This document shows positions 38,294-45,635 of a stretch of DNA of 64,000 bases, in pieces. The position numbers and the translations under genes are program-made. Source of the DNA: Burkholderiaceae bacterium (GTDB lineage Bacteria > Pseudomonadota > Gammaproteobacteria > Burkholderiales > Burkholderiaceae_F); the NCBI GenBank assembly GCA_022843955.1, contig JALHMQ010000001.1, forward strand, positions 1-64,000, read 5' to 3'. Below the pieces are notes generated by a model that was not told where the DNA came from, made no database searches, and worked only from the letters and a program-made list of their open reading frames with translations. Each line of letters begins with the position of its first letter. Positions within the stretch are counted from its first letter, which is position 1.

Positions 38294-38318
38294 CGGGATT
38301 GCTGAGACCACTACACCC
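38294..38318 (+). repeat. Left terminal inverted repeat of the island
   Basis: This 25-bp repeat differs from the right terminal repeat only at positions 11 (G versus T) and 16 (C versus A). A related motif, CATTAGCCCGCTACACCT, follows at 38329-38346, exactly 28 bp after the equivalent motif in the terminal repeat. Confidence 0.9.
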
Positions 38319-38846
38319 GCAGTTTCCACATTAGCCCGCTACACCTGCGCAACATCTTGCGGCACAACGGTTTTTGGTTCGCGCAGCTCACCTGGCGCAC
38401 GAAATTGCCTGACGACCGAATTTCCGGCCAGAACCGCCTACTTCTGGGGAGGTTGCCGGTTGAATTTCCAGCGGTTTCTGGCGTCGCTTTGTCCGATTTT
38501 CGGTGCAGCCCGACGTCGACCAGGTGCGCTGCTGCAACACACATTGCCGCCGGACTCTGCAAACGCATTTGCAGAAAGACCGTGTGATTACGGGTTGCTT
38601 TGTAATGCCACGTGCTTTACAATGTTCGTATTGTTTACTCAGATGCCGCGATGAACGCACGAAGAACTGTGCACCGAGTTCGGTCTTTCCGACCGGAAGC
38701 ATTTAGACGGCACTTGCTGACGCAGCACAGCTCGGATGAGATGGGGACTGCAATGGTGCTGACGCGACGTCCTGGGTCGTCGGCGTCCAAGTTGCGGTCG
38801 TTCAGCAGCGTGCGGGCCACGAGCACTTCAAATCAGGGGCGATAGC
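38319..38846 (+). other. Left arm of the island: sub-terminal repeat and leader of the RHH operon
   Basis: This 528-bp stretch has no firm gene. It holds the sub-terminal motif at 38329-38346, a promoter at 38595-38623 and a roughly 200-nt leader before the ribbon-helix-helix gene. Within the leader an open frame from ATG 38651 to TAG 38843-38845 would encode 64 residues, rich in Arg and Ser, ending 1 bp before the next start codon. It has no recognisable family and may be a translated leader or chance. Confidence 0.5.
38595..38623 (+). promoter_or_regulatory. Sigma-70 promoter with overlapping palindrome
   Basis: TTGCTT at 38595-38600 and TACAAT at 38618-38623 are separated by 17 bp. The inverted repeat ACAAT-N6-ATTGT (38619-38634) overlaps the -10 box, as expected of an operator for a repressor such as the downstream RHH protein. 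Confidence 0.65.
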
Positions 38847-39020
38847 ATGGCTCCGAACCGCACCAAAACAGAGACGCTGAACGTACGGTTGTCCTCTGAA
38901 ATGAAGGAAGCGCTAAAAGCGCTCGCTGAACTGGAACGTCGAAGCATCTCCAACCTCATCGAAGTGATGATTGCCGAGCGCGCAGGGGCCGGCAAGCGGA
39001 CAAAGAGCAGAAAGCAATGA
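38847..39020 (+). CDS. Ribbon-helix-helix DNA-binding protein
   Basis: This 57-aa protein reads TETLNVRLSSEMKEALKALA then ELERRSISNLIEVMIAERA, the beta-strand plus two-helix layout of RHH (Arc/MetJ/CopG) repressors, with a basic Lys/Arg tail. AGGGGCG lies about 9 bp upstream of the ATG. The stop overlaps the next gene as ATGA. The palindrome over the promoter at 38595-38634 is a likely autoregulatory target. It could be an antitoxin or a partition/transposition regulator. Confidence 0.82.
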   Translation: MAPNRTKTETLNVRLSSEMKEALKALAELERRSISNLIEVMIAERAGAGKRTKSRKQ

Positions 39021-39454
39021 GCCTGTTGACCACAGAGGAACGGAACCTGATTCGCGATTTCGGAGTCCCTGCTCACCCGGGAGCCGACTTGGTGGCATGG
39101 GCGGGAGATGTTCCACACTTCACTTTGAAGGGGCGCGAGTTTTATGCCGAGGTCAGCCGTGCGCTCGGCGTCCCGTTCTCACCGATGCACATCAACTCCC
39201 GCAAGCAGTTGCTGAGCTTCAATCGCAGGGCTTTCCTTGCACATGCTCGCGCAGTCGGGGACGAGTTGGAGCGTTGCCTTCTTGCAGGAGAAATCCCGGC
39301 ACAGGAGAGGGCCGCCGTGGAAGTCACGCTGTTCGGCAGCGACGACGAGGCGCTCACTGCATGGCGGAAGGTGGATACCCTGGCCAAGGCGGGCGACAAC
39401 GTCATTGCACTGCCCAAAAAGAACCGAGCCGCGCAGTCGGCGGCTCGGGAATAG
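39017..39454 (+). CDS. Unknown protein encoded with the RHH repressor
   Basis: This 145-aa soluble protein has no family I recognise. It has a Trp/Gly-containing N-terminal half (AHPGADLVAWAGDVPHFTLKG), a central basic helix (INSRKQLLSFNRRAFLAHAR) and an acidic segment VTLFGSDDEALTAW. It begins inside the RHH gene stop (ATGA), so translation is coupled. Such a pair next to the transposon end may be a toxin-antitoxin module or part of the element's own maintenance genes. No catalytic motif is evident. Confidence 0.6.
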   Translation: MSLLTTEERNLIRDFGVPAHPGADLVAWAGDVPHFTLKGREFYAEVSRALGVPFSPMHINSRKQLLSFNRRAFLAHARAVGDELERCLLAGEIPAQERAAVEVTLFGSDDEALTAWRKVDTLAKAGDNVIALPKKNRAAQSAARE

Positions 39455-39456
39455 AG

Positions 39457-39771
39457 CTATTGCAGCTCCTCCAGGGTCATACGAATTGCAGCAACGCGCG
39501 CAGCAATCCGAATTGCAACCCGGTAACGAGCCGTGCCTTGCGGCGCCAGTGGCCGGATGTTCTTGGCTTCTACGGGGTCGAAATCTTGTCCCCAGAGCTC
39601 GCGGTAGAACGGTAGTGCGTTTTCAAGCAGGCGCTCGGCGCTGTGCACTGCGAGTTCTTTCAAAGTCAGACAGTCCCGCAGAGCGTCTTCAAACTGCTGG
39701 TCCGAGCATCGCTCGGTCCCCGCTTCGACAACCCGCATCACGGACGCTGGGCCTGTTGCGCGTTTGACCAT
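39457..39771 (-). CDS. Hypothetical protein, 104 aa
   Basis: This is a probably helical, soluble protein of unknown family. The N-terminus is basic (VKRATG), followed by an acidic helix region (DQQFEDALRDCLTLKELAVHSAERLLENALPFYRELWG) and a C-terminus rich in Ala and Arg. GGAAG lies about 9 bp upstream of the chosen ATG at 39771. It ends 2 bp from the convergent 145-aa gene, a compact arrangement that supports both being real. Confidence 0.55.
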   Translation of the reverse strand: MVKRATGPASVMRVVEAGTERCSDQQFEDALRDCLTLKELAVHSAERLLENALPFYRELWGQDFDPVEAKNIRPLAPQGTARYRVAIRIAARVAAIRMTLEELQ

Positions 39772-40005
39772 TCGCTTCTTCCATATTGCCTCGATGATGC
39801 GTGTAGCGAGTGATGGGCAATGCAAGCTCCTTGCCGCTGGCCTTACGCTCAAGCAGGGCCGCGGGTGCTTCGTGAAGAGCAAGTGCGACCGTCGGTACAA
39901 GGGTCGCCGATGGCGTTGGGCTGCCTTGCCCGGCAAATGCGAGACCGTCGGCGTCGTCGGGCGCTGCGTCTCGAGCGATTCACGCAACAGCGCGCAGGAA
40001 TAAAG

Positions 40006-41172
40006 ATGACCCACACCCCCGCAGTTACCGCGCAGCCCGCCCAAGTATCGCCGGCGCTTCTGTCGCCGTATGCCCCAGTGCGGTACCGCGACGTCGCTTG
40101 GTGGCGGTTCGCTAAGCAACTTGCGAAGGCGGGACAGGTTCAGTCTGATGGCCGAGTGCGTGGTGGCCTATTTGAATACATCAACCAAGAGTTGGTGCTT
40201 CCAGCTCTTGATGCAGGCAAGCAGGCAGGGTTCGACGACGCGGAGCTCGGACACCTTCTTACTAAGGTGCATGCGTTTCGCGGCTGGGTGCCGTTAGCCG
40301 CGCAGTACGAGCTCTGCGGCCGACAAATTTTCGACTTCGACTCTGCGCTGGTGGAAACCTTCGTTCAAACAGACATCAAAGACGCGACGCTCGAAGACCT
40401 GCACCTCCCCTATCAAGCGTTCTATCTCAGATTCGGGCCGCAGCCTCACGCGCAGTTGCCTTTCGAGGATGAATCTGCACACTTCGAAATGCTGGATGGT
40501 GTGTTCGTATCGACATCAGTCTGGGATAACGATGGACGCACCCGGCTTTGCCTGGGCATGACGACCGTGCGAGATAGCGGCGGCGGCATGTGGTTGCCTG
40601 GGTACTACGCCGACGTCGCGCCGGATGAGCAGTCCCTTCCTTGCGCTGAGGCGGTGGAGCGTTCCATCGCTCGCCACGCTGCTGTTCTTCGCGAGGCCCC
40701 CTGGCCAGAAGGTGCGCGGTCGCACCTGCTACATGCGCTTGATGAGTCAGCCGCCTTGTTGCGCAGCAGTTTGCCCCTCGTCATCAATGCGCTCTTTTAC
40801 CTCGACAGTCTGGGCAAGACCCGAGACCTGCCAGTGGAGCCCGGCAAAGATGTCCCCAGTGAGTTACGCGGGCGATGGAGTAGCGCGAGCCCGCGCCAAC
40901 GCGAGAAGCTCCGCTCCCGCCTGACCAGCGAGGGCTACACGGTGGTTCGAGTGCTAGGGCGCGACGAGCTAAGCTCGGAAGAACGTGCGCACATTGGACG
41001 AGGCCCGGCGGCTCCATGCTGGAGGCGCGGCCACTGGCGTTGGCAGGTGCATGGCCCCCGCAACAGCCTCCGCAAGCGCATATGGGTTCGACCGGTGTTC
41101 GTAAACCCAGGTGGTCGTCCTGCCGATGATGTGCCTGGTCACATTTACTCCTTGAACGAACCATCCCGCTGA
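40006..41172 (+). CDS. AcrVA2-like protein
   Basis: This 388-aa protein ends in a block, CWRRGHWRWQVHGPRNSLRK then RIWVRPVFVNPGG, that matches the conserved C-terminus of AcrVA2, the Moraxella anti-CRISPR protein (pattern RRGHW...G...W.PVFVN.G). The middle regions, such as LPYQAFYLRFG and a Trp/Val-rich GVFVSTSVWDNDG, fit the same layout. AcrVA2 is known to lower Cas12a levels by targeting its message during translation. Homologues are widespread on mobile elements whose hosts often lack Cas12a, so the target here is unknown. The start at 40006 follows AGGAAT. The likeness is from memory of the family and should be confirmed by profile search. Confidence 0.75.
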   Translation: MTHTPAVTAQPAQVSPALLSPYAPVRYRDVAWWRFAKQLAKAGQVQSDGRVRGGLFEYINQELVLPALDAGKQAGFDDAELGHLLTKVHAFRGWVPLAAQYELCGRQIFDFDSALVETFVQTDIKDATLEDLHLPYQAFYLRFGPQPHAQLPFEDESAHFEMLDGVFVSTSVWDNDGRTRLCLGMTTVRDSGGGMWLPGYYADVAPDEQSLPCAEAVERSIARHAAVLREAPWPEGARSHLLHALDESAALLRSSLPLVINALFYLDSLGKTRDLPVEPGKDVPSELRGRWSSASPRQREKLRSRLTSEGYTVVRVLGRDELSSEERAHIGRGPAAPCWRRGHWRWQVHGPRNSLRKRIWVRPVFVNPGGRPADDVPGHIYSLNEPSR

Positions 41173-41325
41173 CATTCGCAGAGACTGCCGCCCGCAACAG
41201 GAAGCGGCGAGTCGATTGGCTTGCCGAAAAATTCGACGCACTGGCTTGCGACGGACCCGAAAACAAGGGGTCTTTTGACTTGCCTCGATTCAGCCGATTG
41301 AGACGAAACAACGACTACTGCTCGG

Positions 41326-41763
41326 TCAGGGCCTTCGCACAACGATTCCGGTTGCTTTCACGGAGTCCCACCCAGGCCCCTTGACCGTGCGCACAGTGGC
41401 CATTACGAGGCGACACTCGGTCGTGTTTGTGATGTTGCGCACCGCTGCGTTGAATGCCGGCGCTCTGCTAGGAATGTCCGTGAACTTGAGCGTCGCGATT
41501 GCAGGGTCACGCTCAATGAGCTCAAGGGCGCCCTCCATGAGACCAATGGCCTTTGCCTGTTCGGGCGCCGGCAATCTAGCCCAGCGCGAAGCCATCACAG
41601 ACAGTTGGCAAACCGGAGTGTGCGTGAAAACGCCGAGGACTTGGACCTTGCAGTCTCTGCCCTTGGCGAGACAGTCCGCGAGGCCTCCCGGGCTGGCCCT
41701 CGCCGCCGTGGGCTCCGTGAGCAGGCAAAGCGCCAGCATCCAGAGGAGTTGGCAGCGTCGCAC
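41326..41763 (-). CDS. Secreted hypothetical protein
   Basis: This 145-aa protein begins with GTG at 41763 and a signal peptide (RRCQLLWMLALCLLTEPTAARAS). Four cysteines in the mature part (ADCLAKGRDC, VCQLS and ECRLV) could form two disulfides in the periplasm. No family is recognised. It is the last of three co-directional genes with almost no spacing (3 bp after the preceding stop), so it probably forms an operon with the DUF2085 protein. Confidence 0.6.
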   Translation of the reverse strand: MRRCQLLWMLALCLLTEPTAARASPGGLADCLAKGRDCKVQVLGVFTHTPVCQLSVMASRWARLPAPEQAKAIGLMEGALELIERDPAIATLKFTDIPSRAPAFNAAVRNITNTTECRLVMATVRTVKGPGWDSVKATGIVVRRP

Positions 41764-41766
41764 CGC

Positions 41767-41997
41767 TTACTCCCCCTTTCGAAAGGCGACGACGATACGA
41801 CCGTTCTCGTGGGCGAAGAACGCGAGCGGTGCACAGATGAGGAAGAGGCAGCATGCCCTTCCTCCGCTGAACTGTGCTTGCTGGACTCTTTCCTCGACAA
41901 CAACCCAACCGTCTCGCTTGAGACGTTCGATTTCGTACAGTTTTGCTTTCTGTCCGGAAACACTATCAGGAAAATCTCTTAGGATGAGTTTGGACAC
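41767..41997 (-). CDS. Small hypothetical protein with a membrane segment
   Basis: This 76-aa protein starts with GTG at 41997, which overlaps the DUF2085 stop by one base; GAGGG lies a few bases upstream. The N-terminal half is charged (AKLYEIERLKRDGWVVVEE) and the C-terminal half is hydrophobic (RACCLFLICAPLAFFAHENG). No family is recognised. A longer frame exists upstream but would overlap the DUF2085 gene heavily. Confidence 0.5.
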   Translation of the reverse strand: MSKLILRDFPDSVSGQKAKLYEIERLKRDGWVVVEERVQQAQFSGGRACCLFLICAPLAFFAHENGRIVVAFRKGE

Positions 41998-42356
41998 TAG
42001 ACCCTCACAATCAAACTTAGGTAAGAAACGGCGCCTGCTGAAAAGCTGAGGCCGAGGAGAAAGCGAAGGGCATTCGTCGACTCTCTCCATCTGGCGAGTT
42101 GTGTGAGTCCATCAACCGCGTTGGCGACGACGGCTGTAAGCAGCAAGGGCAGTCCCACCGGACCCGCTAACGGCCACAGTGGCGCGGCCATAAGGCCAGC
42201 CAGGATTCCCGTGCAGCGTGCGCAGACATGGAACTGTCGGTTCTGCACTGAGAACGACCGGTGCGACAGTCGGTGGCACCCCCACAGGTGCACGAGTCGG
42301 CTGTCGACAAATACCGCGATGAGTGCCCTTTCGACAAGGGACGGGATGGAAGTCAT
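41997..42356 (-). CDS. DUF2085 membrane protein
   Basis: This 119-aa protein contains [20 protein letters not shown] followed by [11 protein letters not shown], the defining CHR-x-RSF and CARCTGI blocks of DUF2085, then two or three membrane helices. The paired cysteines and histidine suggest metal binding at a membrane face, but no function is known. It heads a three-gene operon and is divergent from the nucleotidyltransferase gene across a gap holding a perfect 14-bp palindrome. Confidence 0.8.
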   Translation of the reverse strand: MTSIPSLVERALIAVFVDSRLVHLWGCHRLSHRSFSVQNRQFHVCARCTGILAGLMAAPLWPLAGPVGLPLLLTAVVANAVDGLTQLARWRESTNALRFLLGLSFSAGAVSYLSLIVRV

Positions 42357-42365
42357 TGGCGGTAT

Positions 42366-42379
42366 AGCGACCGGTCGCT
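42366..42379. promoter_or_regulatory. Perfect 14-bp palindrome in a divergent gap
   Basis: AGCGACCGGTCGCT is a perfect palindrome between the DUF2085 operon (-) and the nucleotidyltransferase pair (+), 10 bp before the DUF2085 start codon. It looks like an operator site for one or both directions. Confidence 0.45.
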
Positions 42380-42488
42380 CGTCGCTCCGTTATGGACTCG
42401 TCTGTTGGCGGCCAGGGCGCTGCCGCTGAATTGCGCCTGCCGTACTGCACGCGCTATACGTTTGAGGCCAACTAGACGGAGTGTCGCC

Positions 42489-43067
42489 ATGACCCCAATG
42501 AGCAAAGCGGTGCTTGACCTGTTTGGGAATCTCGATGAGCGACTCAAGGAAGAGGGCGTACGTCCGGGCTCGGTGCACGCCTACCTGTTTGGCGGCTGCG
42601 CTGTGCATTTCCACGTTTCGTCGAGGGCGAGCAGAGACGTCGACACGGAGTTCGCTATTTCGCCTAGCGAGAAAGAGGCGGTGCAGCTGGTCATCGACGA
42701 CTTGCCGGCAGTTCCTTTCGACGACCCCGACTTGGGGGCAGTCGCACTAGCCATCGACCGCAACTTCAACACGACGCTTGGTCCGCTTCACGAGGACTAC
42801 AGAGAGCGAGCCACGGTGCTGTGCCGCGGCACCGAGGACTCGCCTTTGACAGTGTGGTTGCCCAGTGCTGCCGACATCGCTGTATCGAAACTCGGCAGGT
42901 TCTTCGATGTCGATATACGAGACATCTCTATGCTGGTGACAAGGGACAGCTGGGAAGAGTTCGAAAAGCTCGCGACGGAGGCCTACGACTATTTCGTGGG
43001 CAACCGCGCCGACTTGACATCCAAGCTGTCTTACGTTAGAAGCAACCTCGAAGGAGACCGTAAATGA
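42489..43067 (+). CDS. Nucleotidyltransferase-fold protein (DUF6036-like)
   Basis: This 192-aa protein has AYLFGGCAVHFHVSSRASRDVDTEF (31-55), a GG...DVD pattern of the minimal nucleotidyltransferase fold, and a later SAADIAVSKLGRFFDVDIRD that is common in AbiEii/DUF6036-type members. Such enzymes often serve as toxins that modify tRNA or as parts of phage-defence pairs. The stop overlaps the next gene as ATGA, so the two are translationally coupled. The partner may be the antitoxin. The assignment to a fold is fair; the role is inferred. Confidence 0.72.
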   Translation: MTPMSKAVLDLFGNLDERLKEEGVRPGSVHAYLFGGCAVHFHVSSRASRDVDTEFAISPSEKEAVQLVIDDLPAVPFDDPDLGAVALAIDRNFNTTLGPLHEDYRERATVLCRGTEDSPLTVWLPSAADIAVSKLGRFFDVDIRDISMLVTRDSWEEFEKLATEAYDYFVGNRADLTSKLSYVRSNLEGDRK

Positions 43068-43441
43068 ACCCTGTTCGCGCCCAAAAAGCCTTGGCAGTTT
43101 GCGCTGCCCGTGGCCTCGCGCGTCTGGAGGAAGGCGATGTGACTGCGCTCGCAGCGGCTCTTTGGCATGAAGGTTTCGAGCCGGATGTTGCGGCGCTCGA
43201 AAAGTCGTATCGCGCAGATGTCGGGTACTTGCTTGACCTGCTCACGCGGCTCGGCCCTCTTTCGCGCGAGCAGAAGGAGCAGCTGCGACGGCCGTTGGAG
43301 TCGCTAAGGCCGACAGCGCCGAAGGAAACACGGAGCAGAGACCCGCTCGCAAAAGCGTGGGGGGCTAGCTGCGACCTGACTCGTTTTCTTCCGCAGGTCT
43401 TGAAGCTGCAGCGGCGCGCTTATCAGCACGTCCCCGCGTAG
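43064..43441 (+). CDS. Partner of the nucleotidyltransferase, putative antitoxin
   Basis: This 125-aa, strongly helical, Ala/Leu-rich basic protein (ALAVCAARGLARLEEGDVTA; LDLLTRLGPLSREQKEQLRR) has no family I can name. Its start lies within the stop of the nucleotidyltransferase gene. Size, charge and coupling are what one expects of a neutralising partner. An intrinsic terminator follows at 43535-43569, closing a two-gene operon. Confidence 0.55.
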   Translation: MNPVRAQKALAVCAARGLARLEEGDVTALAAALWHEGFEPDVAALEKSYRADVGYLLDLLTRLGPLSREQKEQLRRPLESLRPTAPKETRSRDPLAKAWGASCDLTRFLPQVLKLQRRAYQHVPA

Positions 43442-43466
43442 AGCAGCGTCGTAGTTTTTTCTTCTC

Positions 43467-43508
43467 CAAGGGGCAGCGTCGCGCAAGCCCTTCACTTAAC
43501 GTGTTGAT
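43467..43508 (+). repeat. 42-bp inverted repeat, copy A
   Basis: This sequence, containing CTTCACTTAACGTGTTGAT, recurs in inverted orientation at 48556-48597 with 39 of 42 bases identical. The two copies enclose a 5.1-kb segment with the exonuclease, restriction-modification and large DDE recombinase genes. Copy A itself is flanked by AGGGGCAGC and GCTGCCCCT, so it can also form a local hairpin. Confidence 0.8.
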
Positions 43509-43534
43509 GGCTGCCCCTCTAGGTGGCTGATTTG

Positions 43535-43569
43535 AAAGGCGCTCCGCGTAAGCGGCAGCGCCTTTTTCT
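43535..43569 (+). terminator. Intrinsic terminator after the nucleotidyltransferase operon
   Basis: The stem AAAGGCGCT...AGCGCCTTT, with an inner CCGC/GCGG pairing around loop GTAA, is followed by a T-rich tail (TTTTTCTT at 43563-43570). Confidence 0.85.
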
Positions 43570-43602
43570 TGGCCAATAGTTTCTGGAACGGCCGGCTTCG
43601 CG

Positions 43603-44202
43603 CTAGCGGCCAAGGGCCTTGCGAGCTGCAAGCAGCACGTCCAACGTCGCGCGTGCATCCGAAAGCGCTCGATGGGTGGGTCGCCGACCGCAAGCGCGCG
43701 CCACAAGCGCTGATAACCGATAGGACCCGAGCTCAGGCCATGCCTTCCGAACGAGCGGCATCGTGTCGTGCACCGGGTTCCTGAAGTGCAGCTTTGCCGC
43801 CCTTGCCGCAGCCTGCAGGAAGCTCGCATCAAAGGGGGCGTTGTGGCACAAGAGCGGTCGGTCGCCGATGCGCCCCAGGAACTGTCGCAGCGCGACGCTT
43901 AGCGGCCGTCCTTCAGCGTCAACCATCGCCTGCGTGATGCCCGCGAGCTCGGTGATGGCAAAGGGAACCTCTCGCGATGGGCGCACTAGCACCGAGAACT
44001 CCTGAGTCACCGCCCCGGAAGGGTCCGCTAGGACCGCGCCGATTTCCAGCAACTCGTCAGTCTCAGCGTCAAGACCCGTCGTCTCCACATCCACGACGAC
44101 GAAGGGCTGCGACATAGCCGTCAGTACGGCGGCGACCTCTGCGCCTTCCGACGTCGTGCTGAACTGAAGCGCAGGGTGAGTTGCGGGCGGACGTTCGGGC
44201 AT
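43603..44202 (-). CDS. DnaQ-like DEDDh 3'-5' exonuclease
   Basis: This 199-aa nuclease has ExoI VVVDVETTGLD (acidic pair DxE), ExoII CHNAPFDASFL and ExoIII THRALSDARATLDVL (His plus Asp), the full DEDDh set. An in-frame ATG just before SQPFVVVDVETTG could be the true start and would remove 29 low-complexity residues. As a stand-alone exonuclease on a mobile element it may process DNA or RNA in defence or repair. It lies just inside repeat copy A and reads toward it. Confidence 0.88.
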   Translation of the reverse strand: MPERPPATHPALQFSTTSEGAEVAAVLTAMSQPFVVVDVETTGLDAETDELLEIGAVLADPSGAVTQEFSVLVRPSREVPFAITELAGITQAMVDAEGRPLSVALRQFLGRIGDRPLLCHNAPFDASFLQAAARAAKLHFRNPVHDTMPLVRKAWPELGSYRLSALVARACGRRPTHRALSDARATLDVLLAARKALGR

Positions 44203-44248
44203 CAGAGCGGGGCGCGCGCCATATCGACGCGCTGGTGGCGTCTTACTG

Positions 44249-44515
44249 CTACACGTTCAGCGATGTATCCGTCCAATGCTCAACCTCGACCACGAAGCTG
44301 CCTGCGCCAAGGTCCTTGAGATACGAGGCGACCGCATCGAGCGTCTTGAAGCGCCGTGCCCCGCCTCTTTGGGCGTTGAGCACCTGTTCGCTGAGGTCCT
44401 CGCGCATCACGAGGACAAAGCCGCCTGGCACCCCACGGGCGACAAGGGTCCCGGCCTTACCGGCACGAACCAGTTGACGAAGCAGCGGAGTGTCGATACT
44501 CTGATTTTGATTCAT
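44249..44515 (-). CDS. Small protein resembling ParC-type partition-associated proteins
   Basis: This 88-aa protein has SIDTPLLRQLVRAGKAGTLV, a Gly-rich strand (GVPGGFVLVMRE), and QRGGARRFKTLDAVASYLKDLG. That layout resembles small plasmid/ICE proteins annotated as ParC-like or KfrB-like. The match is loose. The start codon lies inside a 22-bp palindrome (44513-44534) shared with the divergent methyltransferase promoter region, so it could be a regulator of the restriction system. Confidence 0.55.
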   Translation of the reverse strand: MNQNQSIDTPLLRQLVRAGKAGTLVARGVPGGFVLVMREDLSEQVLNAQRGGARRFKTLDAVASYLKDLGAGSFVVEVEHWTDTSLNV

Positions 44516-44534
44516 CAGAACTTTATTTCTGATG
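44513..44534. promoter_or_regulatory. Palindromic operator between the 88-aa gene and the methyltransferase
   Basis: Perfect 8-bp arms CATCAGAA and TTCTGATG are separated by 6 bp. One arm contains the start codon of the minus-strand gene. A second inverted pair, CGGCT...AGCCG, lies at about 44541-44560. Both sit upstream of the methyltransferase, where restriction systems often place control sites. Confidence 0.5.
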
Positions 44535-44596
44535 ATTCGTCGGCTTTTTCATGATAGCCGAGGTATGACCTGCGCAATAAACTGCGGAGCCTATAC

Positions 44597-45634
44597 GTGA
44601 AGATGAAAACCAAGCCCTTCGCCAACCCAGCCGTCCCGGTCGAACGCGTCGGCAGTGCCTTCCTGCACCAAGCCGACGCGTTGGCCATGTACGAGCACTG
44701 GCCTCGCCCAACCTGCATCATCGCTGATGGACCATACGGACTAGGCAAGTTCCCGGGTGAGCCGCACTCGGTGGCGGAGCTACCTGCCTGGTACGCCGCC
44801 CATGTCGCCGCCTGGTCCAAATACGCCGCAACCGACGCGACGCTGTGGTTCTGGGGGTCGGAGCTGAGCTGGGCAACAGTTCACCCGGTTTTGGACGTCA
44901 ACGGCTGGCAGTACGAAGAGGCTTGCGTGTGGGACAAAGGCATCGCCCATATTGCCGGCAACGTCAACGGCAAAACGATTCGCGGCATGCCGGTGGTCTC
45001 GGAGATTGCCGTGCGCTACACCCGCAAAAATCTCCTGCCGGACATCAACGGAAACCTGCTGCCGTTGAAGGAGTGGGTGCGAGCGGAGTGGCTGCGCAGT
45101 AGTCTGCCGATGAACCAATCGAACGCGGCGTGCGGTGTCAAGAACGCTGCCACGCGCAAGTACCTGACCCAGTGTCACCTCTGGTACTTCCCGCCAGCCG
45201 AAGCGATGGCACAGATGGCGGCGTATTGCACCAAGCACGGGGCGAAGACGACACGTCCTTACTTCTCGCTGGACGGCAAGTCGGCGTTCGACGGTGAAGC
45301 ATGGGAACGCATGCGAGCGAAGTGGAACCACACCCACGGTGTCACGAACGTGTGGCAAGCGCCCCCGGTTCACGGCAAAGAACGCGTGAAGGGCGATGAT
45401 GGCTACCTGCACGCCAACCAGAAGCCGTTGGCGCTAATGGAGCGTCAGATTCTCTCGTGCACAGACGCTGGTGACGTTGTGTGGGAGCCGTTCGGCGGAC
45501 TGTGCAGTGCGACTTTCGCCGCGGCTAAGCTGAACCGTCGAGCGTTTGCCGCAGAAATCAACGAGAACTTCTTCAAGGCGGCCCTTGGTCGCCTGACGGA
45601 AGGGCTCGCAACGCCTCAGAAGAAAGCTGCCTGA
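44597..45634 (+). CDS. DNA methyltransferase (amino-methylating, beta-type motif order)
   Basis: This 345-aa enzyme has the catalytic motif IV as DGPY (44-47, in IIADGPYGLG), a variant of DPPY, near the N-terminus. The AdoMet-binding motif I is near the C-terminus (WEPFGGLCSATFAA, followed by AFAAEINENFF). This order is typical of beta-class N6-adenine or N4-cytosine methylases. GTG at 44597 has GGAG at a suitable distance; ATG at 44603 is an alternative. The endonuclease gene begins 1 bp after its stop. The methylase would protect host DNA from that enzyme. Confidence 0.87.
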   Translation: MKMKTKPFANPAVPVERVGSAFLHQADALAMYEHWPRPTCIIADGPYGLGKFPGEPHSVAELPAWYAAHVAAWSKYAATDATLWFWGSELSWATVHPVLDVNGWQYEEACVWDKGIAHIAGNVNGKTIRGMPVVSEIAVRYTRKNLLPDINGNLLPLKEWVRAEWLRSSLPMNQSNAACGVKNAATRKYLTQCHLWYFPPAEAMAQMAAYCTKHGAKTTRPYFSLDGKSAFDGEAWERMRAKWNHTHGVTNVWQAPPVHGKERVKGDDGYLHANQKPLALMERQILSCTDAGDVVWEPFGGLCSATFAAAKLNRRAFAAEINENFFKAALGRLTEGLATPQKKAA

Positions 45635-45635
45635 C

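Noticed and set aside
38651-38845. 64-codon frame in the leader of the RHH operon
   Set aside because: It ends 1 bp before the RHH gene and could be a translated leader, but its composition and lack of a ribosome site do not support a separate gene call.
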